From contig OY720344.1 in assembly GCA_963082975.1 (NCBI GenBank), forward strand, positions 7,737,580-7,801,579: a stretch of 64,000 bases of DNA. The letters run 5' to 3'. This document shows, in pieces, positions 22,871 to 35,409 of the stretch. The notes under the pieces were generated by a model. It made no database searches and was not told the DNA's origin. It saw only the letters and a program-made list of their open reading frames with translations. Source of the DNA: Labia minor (taxonomy: Eukaryota > Arthropoda > Insecta > Dermaptera > Spongiphoridae). Positions within the stretch are counted from its first letter, which is position 1. Each line of letters opens with the position of its first letter. Made by a program: the position numbers and the translations under genes.

Positions 22871-24609
22871 TATCAAATAAAGGATATATTATTATTATTA
22901 TTATTATATGTAATTACATATTTCAATTGAAGTGTACAGGTTTATATATAATTCCACATTTTATTTATTTATTTTATATGTATTTTTATTTAAATTGTTT
23001 TTTATATTTTTTCAGAGGTCTTTGCCCTTTATTTTTGAATTATACCTACAATATAGATAGATAGATTAGAATCAATAGTAAATATTTGCCAAGTTCAATA
23101 ATAAAAGTCGAAATTGAATTTGTGTATTCTTTACATGTTATTATTTATTTATTTATTTATTTTTATTTATCGAAAGGTGTTTGGCAGTAGCGGTTTTTCA
23201 AAAGTCAAAAAAATTCTCTTTCAACTCAATTCAATTGGATGGAAATAATTTAATTTTTTTTTTCTTATTTATTTCTTCTTAAATTGGATGAAGAGTTGGT
23301 TTGTAATTTTTTCTTCACCCACTTCATTCACCATTTAAGTAAAAATTCCATTCTATCTACATTTAAATGTGTATATGTGTGTGTGTGTGTAGATCTTACT
23401 TTCTCTCTCTTTATCACTCAAGTAATAAATTATTACTAAGATATTAAATCATTTTGACTCTCTTTCTCTCTCTATTTCATTTTTTTTTTTTTTTTTACTT
23501 TTTAAACTGGATTTTGAAATAAAATTAACGCCTCACTTTGTTCGCCATCTTCTATCCTCTTGTTATGTCAAACGCCCTTTCTCTCTCTTTCTCTCTCTCT
23601 CTCATATACTCATTCACTTACTCACTCCTCATTCTTTTACTTTTGATGCTGATGATGAATGTCAATTAAAAGAATGCTTAGAAATGTGTTGGAAATGTGT
23701 TGGTTAGAGCAATCCAGGTACGCCACAAGCTTCGGTAATCATTGGGCTCCATTGTATGCTAATGGAATACACTCCATACTAGGAATAATCTATTATTATT
23801 ATTATTATTATTATTATTATCTCCTTTTTCTACTTTTCTATCAACTCTACTTCATTTATTCATTAGTAATTTTTTTTTTGTTCTTTCGTTATTTAAAAAA
23901 AAAAATATGTAACCAGATAAAATATAAATATTTTTGTATCAATTATGTAAAGAAATTTGATTTTATGTAATATTTATGTGTATACATTTCTATAGGTGTA
24001 GTTTTGATTTGTTTCATGTTAGAATCGCTATTCTAGTGTTTTATTTTCATAACTTTTATTTAAATTAACATTTAATATATAATGAGAAAGAAACATTTAT
24101 TCATTTTTTTTCTAATGTATTATCAAATGTATTTATTCACATAGTTTTTTTTTTTCAGGTAGTTAGATAGAAATTTATTAAATATCATATATTTTACATT
24201 CACACACATATACATTTATTTTATTATTATATTAGGAATTTATTATAATGTAATAATAATAAAAACATATCTAACAAAATAAAATGACAATTTCTTTAAG
24301 GAAAATGTATACAAATGTAAGTATTTTTAAATTTCATGAAAAGTTTTATAATAATATCAACTTTATTGAAATAAAGGTGTTAGAGTGAAGAATAATGAAT
24401 GAATTTATCTATTCTAGTGTATTTATTGTGAATAAAAAGAAAAGATAATAATTCATGTATATACATATACAAACTCAATTGAAAAAACTAAATAATATAA
24501 ATAAATCAATATTGAAGGTGATATTGAATCTTTCAAATAATATTAAATAATATTATTTGTGTGATGAATTATTTTTTCAGTTTTTTTCTTAATAATTCTC
24601 CTGAAAATA
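22871..24609. other. AT-rich DNA with SSRs and a small island
   Basis: (TTA)n at 22889-22907, (TG)n at 23370-23391, CT runs at 23400-23412 and 23576-23602, and (TTA)n at 23790-23820. Patch 23014-23045 (TCAGAGGTCTTTGCCC) faintly recalls the LINE-like tail at 37590. Island 23525-23790 is less AT-rich and unique (GCTTCGGTAATCATTGGGCT). No gene is called. Confidence 0.5.
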
Positions 24610-25199
24610 AAATAAGCTGGACTGTCTCTACTCGACTATCTCGCAGTTTGAATTGGATTAAATAACATATATTAAGTTAAATTAAATTAAATTAATTAAA
24701 TTATAAATTAAAATTAATAGATAATATTTATTAAACCAGCGCATGTTTGGCTCTTTGTTGATGGCACCACGTCACGTGTTGGCGCGTGAAATTTGCAGTG
24801 TTAAAAAATTAATTTTGGTACTTTTAGGGATTCAATCAAGCTGAAATTCTATATATAGCTGTTTTATACGATTTTTAATCATGAGAAAAATTGTCAAACA
24901 TATATCTTTATTTTTACGGTTACTTTAGAAGAAAAAAAATCAAAACGTCGTAGGTAATGACCCTCTTCCCATTGAGCTACATTTCTCAAAAGTTGATAGG
25001 AAAACTACAAATTTTGACTAATGCCCGTGTACCAAATTTCATATTTTTAGCTCAAACCGCTTTTGCATAATCTTGTCTACATACATACACACACACAGAC
25101 ATTTTTCTCAACCTTAGTGAAAATTATTCAGGAACCTTTGAAACGTATAAAAACATCAAAATCTCGAAATCGAAATTTTCGTGGCGAGATAGTAAAAAT
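24610..25199 (-). mobile_element. HEL-A, copy 4
   Basis: Near full length, from AATAAGCTGGACTGTCTCTA (3' side) to GGCGAGATAGTAAAAA (5' side), with a short (CA)n at 25086-25097 and both the ATGAAATTTGG-type core and the CACTAAGGTTGAG block. The 5' hairpin arm is partly lost (GTGGCGAGAT). Confidence 0.9.
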
Positions 25200-25956
25200 A
25201 TCCCATAATAGAGAGAAAGAGAAACATACGTCATATGTACATTAGAATTGTTTAATTTGTTTATGTTGAGATAACTGTAAGAAGACCATGCTATTGTTTT
25301 TTTTGATAAATAAAGATATTATATTCCAATTTAAGTTAAAAAAAGTCAAATAAGGTTGTAAATCATTTCAAATGAGAGAAGAGGAAAAAAAAAGATTTTT
25401 TTTTTTTTTTATTGGAATTGAAAATTTCCCTTTTAGGGATTGATTGTAGGGGTCATAGAGTCTCATCTTGTTTAGGTCATCGCGGTCAAAGAACATCTAA
25501 ACAAGGCTGTTGGCCATTCTTTGATATGTCGAGTTGAGTTGGGGTGGGGCAGGGTGGAGGGGGATAAAGCATTATCACAGCATGCTAGTTTTCTATAGAC
25601 CTAAAAGGCTAGCAAAGCAAACAAAGCAAAGGTAGGAGGACTGTCTCTGGAATACAAATGGCGAAATCGCATAGAGAGCATAAATGGCGAATGCCATCCA
25701 TGGATTGAGAGAGAGAGAGAGAGAGATGGGTTGTTTGTCTTAGAGAAAGACTAGCGGACGTGCTCAGTGTAACTAATCACTAGCACAACAACAACAACAA
25801 CAACAACAACAACAGAAGCAACCACCAATAGATACGACAATTCAAACTAAAGAATTGGATAAATAAATGCTTACAAAAAAGAAGAGACATACAATATGTA
25901 AAATAATTCTTAAAAGATATGGTACACATAAACTGCATAACTGCAAATGAAAAAAT
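25200..25956. other. unique island 25430-25760 and (CAA)n
   Basis: The centre is clearly less AT-rich than the surroundings and not repeated in the window. It has CATCGCGGTCAAAGAACATC, GGGGTGGGGCAGGGTGGAGG, two CAAATGGCG/TAAATGGCG words (25657, 25680) and GGCTAGCAAAGCAAACAAAG. A GA run lies at 25708-25725 and (CAA)n at 25784-25815. No open frame of note. It behaves like a non-coding conserved or regulatory block, but this cannot be shown from one sequence. Confidence 0.4.
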
Positions 25957-26441
25957 TAGCTGGAGTGTCTCCACTTGACTATCTCTCAAATTGAATTCGA
26001 TTAAATAACATAATATATTATATTTAAATTAAATTTAATTAATTATAAATTATAAATAATAAATATTAAACCAGAGCATGTTTGGCTTTTTGTTGATGGC
26101 ACCACGTCACGTGATGGCGCGTGAGATTTGCTGTGTTAAAAAATTAATTCTGGTACTTTCAGCGATTCAATAAAGCTGAAATTCTATATATAGCAGTTTT
26201 ATACAATTATTAATCATGTGGAAAAATTATCAAACATATATCTTTATTTTTACTTCACTTTAGAGGAAAAAAAATCAAAACATTGTAAGTAATGATCCTC
26301 TTCCGGTTGAGCTACATTTCTCAAAAGTTGATAGAAAACTACTAATTTTGAATAATGCTCATGTACCAAATTTCATCATTCTAGCTCAAACCGTTTTTGC
26401 GTAATCTTGGTTACATACATACACACACACACACACACAAT
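25957..26441 (-). mobile_element. HEL-A, copy 5 (5' truncated at the microsatellite)
   Basis: The 3' end TTAGCTGGAGTGTCTCCACT and core are intact up to the (CA)n at 26420-26440, where homology ends. The missing 5' part resembles the inverted fragment at 26977. Confidence 0.88.
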
Positions 26442-26976
26442 TGCAATACAAATAAAATAAATTAAAAAATATTTTCATGTAATAAAATAAAATTTAAAAA
26501 AATCAAACTCTTGTATAACTATATAACATATAACTATTTATATATAAATAACAATTATTTTCTTAAAAATAAATTTATATAATATAATTATATATGATAT
26601 ATATAATTAAACTTGTTTTTCCATATTATTGATATTTAATATTATTATTTAACTATAGAAGAGTGATTTGGGTTGCATAAGTTACAGGATACGATTAAGA
26701 TAATTTTATTAAATTAATTGAATATACAGTTTAATTTCTTCTTTATGAATAATTATTCCTATTTCTTATATTTGATTTTTTTTATTGTTTCATATTTTAT
26801 ATATACTATCTATTAATAAAAGTGCAAATTTAATAATTTGTTTAAATTTTAAATATGCATTTGATTGTTAAGTAAATGTTAATATTTAAAAATAAATTAA
26901 AGAAGATTAATAATTATAGTCATTCAATTATCTAAATATGATTAAATATATTTATTATGAATACAATTATTTCTTG
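26442..26976. other. AT-rich spacer
   Basis: A/T-rich sequence between two HEL-A pieces of opposite orientation; nothing recognised. Confidence 0.6.
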
Positions 26977-27080
26977 TTACTATCTCGTAAGAGATCACGA
27001 AAATTTTCGATGTTGAAATTTTGATGTTTTTATACGTTTTGAAGGTTTCTGAATCATTTTCACTAAGGTTGAGTAAAACG
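26977..27080 (+). mobile_element. HEL-A 5' end fragment
   Basis: Starts TTACTATCTCGTAAGAGAT, continues with ATCACGAAAATTTTCGATGT and the GTTTTTATACGTTTTGAAGG and CACTAAGGTTGAG blocks, and stops just where the microsatellite would begin. Confidence 0.85.
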
Positions 27081-27289
27081 GTGCTTACATTTATTTTGAT
27101 CAGTGACATCAATTGGATAAGTATCAATGCAAACAAACTTACTATTAAATTCGATGGTTTTGACATTTCCCTACATAAAATAACATTTTTAATTTGGTAT
27201 GATTGAGTTTTTCAGTGTAATATATAGTCGCTAATCATAGAACACTAAAAATTGAATTTTGGATATTTATAACTCTTGATTGACGTTGA
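27081..27289. other. unassigned sequence
   Basis: Moderately AT-rich; may include the 5' part of the adjoining mariner remnant, but no signature is visible. Confidence 0.4.
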
Positions 27290-27560
27290 AAAGTGAATCT
27301 ACTACGAGCGCAAATGTCTGCCGATGTCAATTAAACAAATTGAACAACGACCACATGTTGCAAGAGATGTGAAAGACACACTGTTGCAACCGGAATAGGA
27401 AGTTCTGCCACACCCAGCATACTCAACAGACATAGTGCCTCTGATAACCAATTGTTCAAGCCGATACGGTATGGTTTGACTGGTACACGGTTTTGAGATG
27501 CTGAAGTGCGAAAATGGATCGATAACTGGATCACTGCTTAACACGGTATCGCCATGTTTA
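27290..27560 (+). pseudogene. mariner transposase remnant (mauritiana/mellifera-like)
   Basis: Read across frames, the plus strand gives EQRPHVARDVKDTLLQPE, a stop, then EVLPHPAYSTDIVPLI, and after a frameshift EVRKWIDNWITA. These match, in order, the second-aspartate region (DNARPHVA...), the PPYSPDIAPSD third-aspartate block and the ...VxxWIDSWIA C-terminal segment of mariner transposases. The first expected D is replaced (EQRPH), YSPD reads YSTD, and there are stops and at least one indel, so it is dead. Open frames on the opposite strand are shadows. Confidence 0.75.
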
Positions 27561-29925
27561 TGTTTTGATATATTGTATTTATATATTGTACCAATTTTTC
27601 TGAATTTTTAATTTCGAAAAATCAGAATACATGCAACCATGTACTCTTATGTAGGTATTGGTATAAATAATTTCGAATTTTATCCAAAAATTCAAATTAA
27701 TGCTAAATAATTCCTGAAACTAGTTTTCGTTCACTAACATTACATGCATTACATGATCTATTTCTTTCATATTTCTAAGTTCAAATCAGTTATATATAGG
27801 ATCTTTTATAGGTATATTCCATTTTAATATATATATACGTATGAATATACGTACAATATTGGTATATAGAGAATATTATTAATAATTTAACTTTGTTTTC
27901 TTAAATTATAATTAATTTTTAAAAAGTCATAACTATTATATTATATAATGTTTAAAAAATGTTTATTCATTATTTGAAATGGTCAAAATAATTTTCTAAT
28001 TACAAAAATCAATACTAGATATTATTAAAAAATGTCAAATATAATTTCTATTGATTCTACTTTATTTAAATTTTCAAATACAAAAACAATACTTATTGTA
28101 GTTATTTTCTTTATCTCCTCTGTTTCTCTTTCGTTTTTCCTCTTTCCTTTTTCTTTCATAATTTTTAAAGATTTTTTAATAACATGTAACATAAAACTTA
28201 AAGTTTATTTCAATTAGAAAAAAAAAAAAATTTTAAATAAAAGTTGTAAATCTTATAAATTTTTTTCAATGTAAAAATCGTTTAATTTGCAATCAAGATA
28301 AATTTATTAGTTACGACTGATCGTAAATTAAGTAAAAAACAAATGAACATTAAAGTTTCTCTTTCTCTCTCTCTCTTTCTACCCTTACTATAACATAAAA
28401 TTGTTGTTTTTTTCTTCTTTATATATATATATTATATATATATAATAAAAATTTTCTCCCAAAAATCCTAAATTTTAGGATTTTGTCGTTTTTTTTTTAA
28501 AAAATGATCAGGAAATAAATGATATTAAAATTATAAATATTTTGTTTTTTAATATTATATTTTTAGAATTATTAATTTTAAATAAGTTTAAGTAATTAGA
28601 AAAACAACAAAAAGTAAATTCAAATCATACAATTAAATATTAAATACTAATATGAATCTATAAAATAATAAATTAAAAAAAAAAAATAATTAAAATATAT
28701 AAAATAAATATTAACAAATGTTAAAATAATAATGTGTACTCAACTTAAAAATATGTATAATAATAAAAAAAAATTTGTTTTTTTTTATTTGGAAATTAGA
28801 TTATAAAAGTTTATTTTTATATTTTTGTTCCTTGTTTTTTATTTTTTTAAACAATTTTTAAATTTAATTTTAATTCATATCTTAATGAGATTTATTGAAA
28901 AATTGAAATTTTACTTTATTAATTATATTATTTGGTAATATACTAGACAAGTAAAATAGAAAAATAGATTTTTTCCCTTGAAATAATTTTATCATAACTA
29001 TAAGATTTTTTGTTTATTTTCTTATTCAGGAATACTTTAAACACTTTGGATATTTGTCTTGGATTTTGTTTATGTTTTGTCTTTTGTTTTTTAATGTTTC
29101 TCGTGGCTTTTGTTTATTTGCGATATCTTGATTATACTTTGATTACGATAAACGAAGACGGATGGATATCGTTGTAAACAATAAGATAGCAATCTGATTG
29201 AATCGTAATTGAATTGAATTTTGAAAAGATGTGTCTTTTTATTTTTATTGAATGAAGTTTATACTCTACCATCATAAAATCAATTGATTTATTTTATAAA
29301 TAATAATTTTATTTTATTTAATATAGTTATGTATTTATTTATATATCTACATTATTTTTATCTATAAAATTTTACAGATTGGCAAATATTAATTACATTT
29401 AGAATTTGAAATAAAATTAAAATATTATAAAGGAAAAAAATTAAAAATACAATATTTAATTCTATTGTTTATGAAAATGAATGCTATTTTAGTTATTTAT
29501 TCTAAAATTTTGTGAAAAACACGAGACAATATTTTTTTTTGTTTTAAATAAGTAAATAAAAAAAAAACTCAAGCTTGAAATAGTATCTGTTCTGTGTATC
29601 TTTTATGCCTGTTCTAAAGTAATTAAATCTTATTGTCATTTGTGTCTTGCCATCTCATCAGATACACAAGTCAGTTTTTTATTTTTTTTTTATTTTTATT
29701 TTTCATTTAAATTTTAAAGAAATAACTAATAATCAAGAAAAAAAATTAATAATATAATAATAATAATAAAATAAATGAATAAATGAAATTATATTTTTTT
29801 TAATTATTATGATTTATATTTATCAAAGTATTTTTCATTAAGAAATGTGCTTACTAGAATTATTTTAAAAATAATCATAATTTTATAATTTTAAAGGTTT
29901 AATCCAAGTCCGATTCAGATAACTG
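27561..29925. other. long AT-rich stretch
   Basis: Extremely A/T-rich. It includes AT runs at 28423-28445, a CT run at 28360-28378 and an inverted pair AATCCTAAATTTTAGGATT at 28462-28480. No gene or element recognised. Confidence 0.6.
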
Positions 29926-30589
29926 TTTTTTTTACTATCTCGCCAGAGATAGTATTGCGATCACGAAAATTTTCGATGTTGAGATTTTGATGTTTTTATA
30001 CGTTTTGAAGGTTCCTGAATCATTTTCACTAAGGTTGAGAAAAATGTCTGTGTGTGTGTGTGTATGTGTGTGTGTATGTGTGAGTGTATGTGTGTATGTG
30101 TGTATGTGTGTGTGTATGTATGTAGGCAAGATTACGCAAAAACGGTTTGAGCTAGAATGATGAAATTTGGTACATGGACATTATTCAAAATTCATAGTTT
30201 TCTATCAACTTTTGAGAAATGTAGCTCAACCGGAAGAGGGTCATTACCTACAACGTTTTGATTTTTTTTCCTCTAAAGTGACCGTAAAAATAAAGATATA
30301 TGTTTGAAAATTTTTCACATGATTAATAATTGTATAAAACTGCTATATATAGAATTTCAGCTTGATTGATTCGCTGAAAATACCGGAATTAATTTTTTAA
30401 CACTGCAAATCTCACGCGCCAACACGTGACGTGGTGCCATCAACAAAAAGCCAAACATGCGCTGGTTTAATATTATTATTTATTATTTATAATTTATAAT
30501 TAATTAAATTTAATTTAAATATGATATATTATGTTAATTAATCCAATTCAAATTGCGAGATAGTCGAGTGGAGACACTCCAGCTAATTT
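29926..30589 (+). mobile_element. HEL-A, copy 6 (best full-length copy)
   Basis: All landmarks are present: TTTTACTATCTCGCC with the complete 5' hairpin (GAGATAGT), TATTGCGATCACGAAAATTT, CACTAAGGTTGAGAAAAATG, and a long (TG/TATG)n (30048-30123). Then come GATTACGCAAAAACGGTTTG, ATGAAATTTGGTACATGG, AACCGGAAGAGGGTCATTAC and the ACGTGACGTGGTGCC box. At the 3' end are GCGAGATAGTCGAG and GTGGAGACACTCCAGCTAA. The minus frame across the microsatellite is not a gene. Confidence 0.93.
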
Positions 30590-32037
30590 AAAAAACATCT
30601 GTTGAAAAGTATTTGATCATTTTCCGTGATATTGGAAAAGAATAAACTTATCTCTGAGAGAATTGGACAAAGACAAAATTGTAATCATTATTTAGTCTTT
30701 AAATAACACTTCAAACCAAATCCCGTTTAACTTTTTTACTAATGCCATATAAATATAAAGAGAGTCTTAAAGGGTTAAAGATGACATTAAATATATTTCG
30801 GGAATTGAAATAAATATAGAATGTTTAAATGTATAAAGTAAGCTTTAGCTTTTCAACATCTTATAATTAGGAGAGCCCCTATCAAGTCGGGTCGGTTGTC
30901 GTCTGAACGGGGTAGATGTGTTATATGATCAGTACATCAGCCTTTATCTTAATTTTCTTAATTCCCTAACCCACTTGTCAGGCCTGCGATTTTCAGGTTC
31001 ATAAGTTTGAAAGGTATGTGAGCTCACTCCCAGGTTACATTGGGGTTTTATATCAATAATTTATATACTACATAAAAATAAAATTATGAATTTTAAATAA
31101 TTTGATTTTTTTATTATTTTTAATCTTTGAGGATAAAAAAAAATACAAAAAATATAAAAATTTCTGGATAATATTAATGATAAAAAATTTTTAAAAAAAT
31201 ACAAATTTTATATAATTGAATTTACTTTTTTTTTTGTTTAAAGTACTGAAAGTACTTAAAGTACTGTATTTTAATAAAACGATTTAAGTATATTTCTATA
31301 GGTATTTAATATACCATCATATAATATCTTATATAAAAATCATCGTTTCTTTTTTAATATTTTTTTTTTATTTTTTTATTTTTACGCGTAGTGTATTTTT
31401 ATCCATTACCTTTGGACCTATCGAATTTATAATCATAAATTTGACTGACAGTAAGAATGTCTCTATATTTGTGTGAAAGATTTTTTTTAAAAGCATCATA
31501 TATATTCAATCACTATCTTATCTACTCTCTCTGTCTCTTTCTCTCTCTCTCTCCTTCTTCTTCTTCTTCTCTTCTCATAAATACAGATATACATCCTTTC
31601 CTCTTTCTCTCTCCTTTAAAGTTAAAAAATAAACTCGACAAACATTCATGGTTGAGGGATTTGGAAGATTTTTATCAAAAAGAAACCAAAAAAAAAAAAA
31701 AAGTATAAGGCTTTTTAGATATCGTCTCAGCACGTTATATTAAAATACAAGATTTTCTTTCTTTAACCGTCACAGGAAATAAATATTAGGATATTAATTT
31801 CATTTTGACACGAATTCTGAACTGATATTTCGTTGTGTTTATCTCACTACTTGGATTAATTTATTATTTTAACGAGTCATAAATATTTCGGTAGATGAAT
31901 CTTAAGAAGTATCAAATCCAAAGTATCTCGTTTAATTCTATTATATTAATAAGTTTTTATGTTTTTTAAAAATTCATAATGGATGAATTTTGACAAATTT
32001 CATTATAAAATAACTATTATTGTGTGTATGTGTAAAA
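30590..32037. other. AT-rich DNA with a unique patch
   Basis: Patch 30868-31045 is less AT-rich (CTATCAAGTCGGGTCGGTTG, CACTTGTCAGGCCTGCGATT) and unassigned. CT-rich run at 31530-31575. The 83-codon frame at 31457 is pyrimidine-run driven. No gene. Confidence 0.5.
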
Positions 32038-32849
32038 GGTCTATTAAAAAAAAGTGAATTTTGAATATTCGAGAGCTGTGTACATTCGATTATTGAAAGT
32101 TTTTTTTTTGTTATACTGGTACAGATATGTTTCTCATATGTTGATATTATCAGACATTTTGGATTAGTAGTTTATTTTTGACAACTGAAAAAGTTATTCA
32201 CCCTTTTGTGTGTTCTTCGATGTTTTACTTAATAAATATGTACTAAAGAATCTGTATTAGATTTTGCGTTAAAAATGGAATAAAGTCCTCCAACGCACTT
32301 AAAATGTTGACTGTGGCATTCGGCGAGTCCACTTGTCTCCAAAAAATGTTTATAAGTAGTATAAAATATGAAGGTTTTGCTCACTGATTTCTTGGACTAC
32401 AATGGCGTGGTGCATCATGAGTTCTTGCCAACAGGTCGTACTGTTAATAAGGAATACTACAAGGAAGTTATGCAACGTTAGCGTGAAGCAATACGGCTGA
32501 AATGATCGGAATTGGGCAAAGACAAATCATGGATTCTGCACCAGCTCACACATCATTGCTTGTTCGTGGTTTTTTGTCAAAAAACAACACGATAATCATA
32601 CCTCAACCACCGTATTCACCAGATTTGGCTCCCTGTGACTTTTTCCTATTCCCAAAACTGAAGAGACCAATGAATGGAAAGCTTTTCGCCACAATAATGT
32701 CGGAATCGAAGAAAAGCGCATTTCAGAAGTGCTTCAACGATTGGAAGAAGCGTTGACAGTGCATATATCTGATTATTATTATTATTTGAAGTAGGCAAAA
32801 TGAATATTGATAAATACTTTTCGAAATTATTCAAAATTCATCTTTTTAG
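32038..32849 (+). mobile_element. mariner element, copy 1 (defective)
   Basis: Outer inverted repeats AAAGTGAATTTTGAATATTC (left) and GAATAATTTCGAAAAGTATT (right end in outward sense) match those at 47651-48510. The coding strand is plus. Readable segments are KVLLTDFLDYNGVVHHEFLP (with the second-domain VVHHEF motif), RGFLSKNNTIIIPQPPYSPD and FLFPKLKRPMNGKLFATI. They end with SKKSAFQKCFNDWKKR and a stop. The HDN catalytic block is damaged (reads SAPAH where HDNAPAH is expected), an in-frame stop precedes it, and the N-terminal DNA-binding part is missing or unreadable. At 812 bp it is shorter than intact mariners (about 1.3 kb). Confidence 0.85.
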
Positions 32850-33482
32850 CATTTTAAAACATATTCAGTATTTTTTTGTTTTCTTTATTTTTAATTTAAA
32901 AATAATATAAATGTTTAATGATTTTAATTTATTTTTTTTTTCAATTAATTAATATTTGTAAGTGTTTCAATTCTTTTTATTTTTTTTTATTTTTTTAAAT
33001 CTATCTAACCAATAAGTCTTGTAATATTATGTTTTCAATTTGATTATATAAAAGAGATGTCTGTTTTTTAGAGAGAGAGAGCACTAATTTCTCTTCCGGC
33101 AAGATAAATCTTCATTCAGATTCTACTCAATTTCAGGACAGGTCAAAGGTGTACCGCTAATGCTACTACACGTACCTACCACCGGGTTTGGCTTGTCAAG
33201 GTTGAGGTCAAGGGCCATTGACTTGGGCCACACGCTTACCTGTCTCCCCCCCCTCCATTTTATTTTTTTATTTCTATTTTCAAAATATTCTAAGTACTTC
33301 AAATCTAATCATTATTTTTTTTTAAAGAGTTTTCAAAAGCAGGTTAATATTTGGATTCTTTTCAATAAATAACGACGGATTGATTTTGTAAATTGCAAAT
33401 TTGCTTACACGTAGGCAGGTATTTAATTTAAAACCAAAATAAAGGAGATCTTAAATTATTAAAGCTTTGGTGGTTGTTTTTA
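32850..33482. other. AT-rich DNA with a small island
   Basis: Island 33070-33260 is less AT-rich (GTACCTACCACCGGGTTTGG). The 70-codon frame starting at 33160 quickly becomes T-rich, so no gene is called. Confidence 0.5.
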
Positions 33483-33615
33483 TTTATAACGGAATTTTGT
33501 AAATTAAACCAAATATTGCTACTTCTGCATTCGAAACGTATATTTTTGTATTTTTTGAATAAATTTACAATAACAAATATCAATATGTGGTTTAATTTAC
33601 AAAATTCCGTTATAA
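33483..33615. mobile_element. 133-bp palindromic MITE
   Basis: Perfect inverted arms of about 28 bp, TTTATAACGGAATTTTGTAA at the left and TTACAAAATTCCGTTATAAA at the right, around a short loop. A direct repeat AAAGGAGATCTTA occurs at about 33442-33454 and 33613-33625, just outside the arms. Confidence 0.75.
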
Positions 33616-35409
33616 AGGAGATCTTATTTTTATTATTATCTTATTTATTCATTAGTTACTGTTTCATTTAGAAATCAAAATTAATCTATATATATATATA
33701 TATTATTTTTAATAAAAAAAAAAAAAAAATTCTAAACTTAAAATTAAAATTTTGTTGAACTTTTTTTTATTCCTTTGTTTCTATCCCCATTTATTTTATT
33801 TATTTATTTATTTTTTTTTCTGCATAATCATTTAAGTAGTATGAGATATATAATATATTCTATAAATATATCGGTAAACACGTACATGTAATAAGTATCA
33901 GGTTTTATTAGTATTTTCATTTTAAAAAAATAATAAGAGTTATATTTCTTAAGTTGAAGCAAAATATGAAAAGAATCAACGGAATTCTCTTTTATTAGTC
34001 CCGAATAGAAAGGCCAATTAGCTCTGGGATCCCGAAGCAGGTTTTTCTTTCTCTTTCTTCATTAAAGAGTTGATGCTTGGTGGAAGGGGATGATGGTGGG
34101 AAGGTTAAGGGGAGTTTGAGAGGACGCGACTAGAAGGTAGAAGAGGTGGAAGAGGAGGAGGTGGGGGGGGGGGTGAAAAAACTACCGAGACCTGTCCGCC
34201 TTGCTGGGCCTTGCATGACCACATCCTATCGAAAACGAAACCTACAATGGAGGCCCATTCGTATATATATATATAATATCTAAATGACCCTTTCACCTCC
34301 CAATCCGGAAAATAACTATTCGATTTTATCAGATTAGGAGATTTTTATGTTTCTATTTTTTTTTCCTTTTTTTTTCTTTATCTATTATATACCTACTAAA
34401 ATATTTTTTTTTTAATCGTATTCGAAGAAATAAACATAGAATAATGTAATATTACATGGTATATCGAATTTTCATTGTAGGTAAATACATTCTACATGTG
34501 ATTATTTTCCATATATTATATGAAATAATAATTCTCTATCCTAAAAACAATAATATAAACCTAATATATTTCCAAAACTTGTATTTGAAAATAAAAATTT
34601 ATTTTATTTATTAATTTTGAATTTGTAATAAAAATCAATAAAGTTTATTAACAAAAAAAAAAAATAAATAAATAAATAATTTTTATAAAATAATTAATAA
34701 TTCATTTTAATTTCTCAAAATATATTCTAAAAAAATTTTTCGAAAATTTCCAAGACAATAGAATATATTCTAAAACAATATAATATATATTATCATTTAA
34801 TAAAATTTTTCAATTTATTATTAAATAATGATTTTTTTTATTGTAATTTTTGCATACACGATATTATATTATATCAAATTATAATTTTATAATTATTATT
34901 ATTATTAGGTACATATTATTTAAATAAAATAATTTTATGTATAAATAAGGGGATTAAAGATATTTCCCATATATGTAGTTTATAAAAAAAAAAATTTTTT
35001 TTTTTTATTTTTTTTTAATTTAGACGACAAAATGATCTCTTTTGTGATCATGATCTCTATCAAATGGGACGGAAGAGAGTGTTTTTCCCTTAAATCAGAT
35101 AAAGACTAGAAAATTTGATATATTAGAATATCTGGTTAATGGAGTTAATGGATTTAATTTCAACCTTCTAAGATTAATATCTTTTTATTATAATAGAGTA
35201 TATTGTAATTTAAATAAAGGAAATTATAATATTTATGGAAAGTGAAAAAAAAAACATTTTTGTTTTAAATATTTTTAATATCTAAGAATTTTAAAATTTG
35301 ATTTTTTTAAGTATATTCATTTAATTTTTAAATTTATTTTTTTAAATAACATTTCATTAAATAATTTAATTTTTGTATACTTGTAATGAAAAATAAGCAT
35401 CTTCTTTAC
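33616..35409. other. AT-rich DNA with a purine-rich island
   Basis: Island 33995-34310 is less AT-rich: GGAAGGTTAAGGGGAGTTTG, a GGA-rich run and G10 at 34161-34170, and GCCTTGCTGGGCCTTGCATG. A minus-strand 63-codon frame with a proline run reflects the GGA repeat. The rest is A/T filler. Confidence 0.5.

Noticed and set aside
29935-30129. 64-codon minus frame of His-Thr repeats
   Set aside because: Translation of the HEL-A (TG)n microsatellite.
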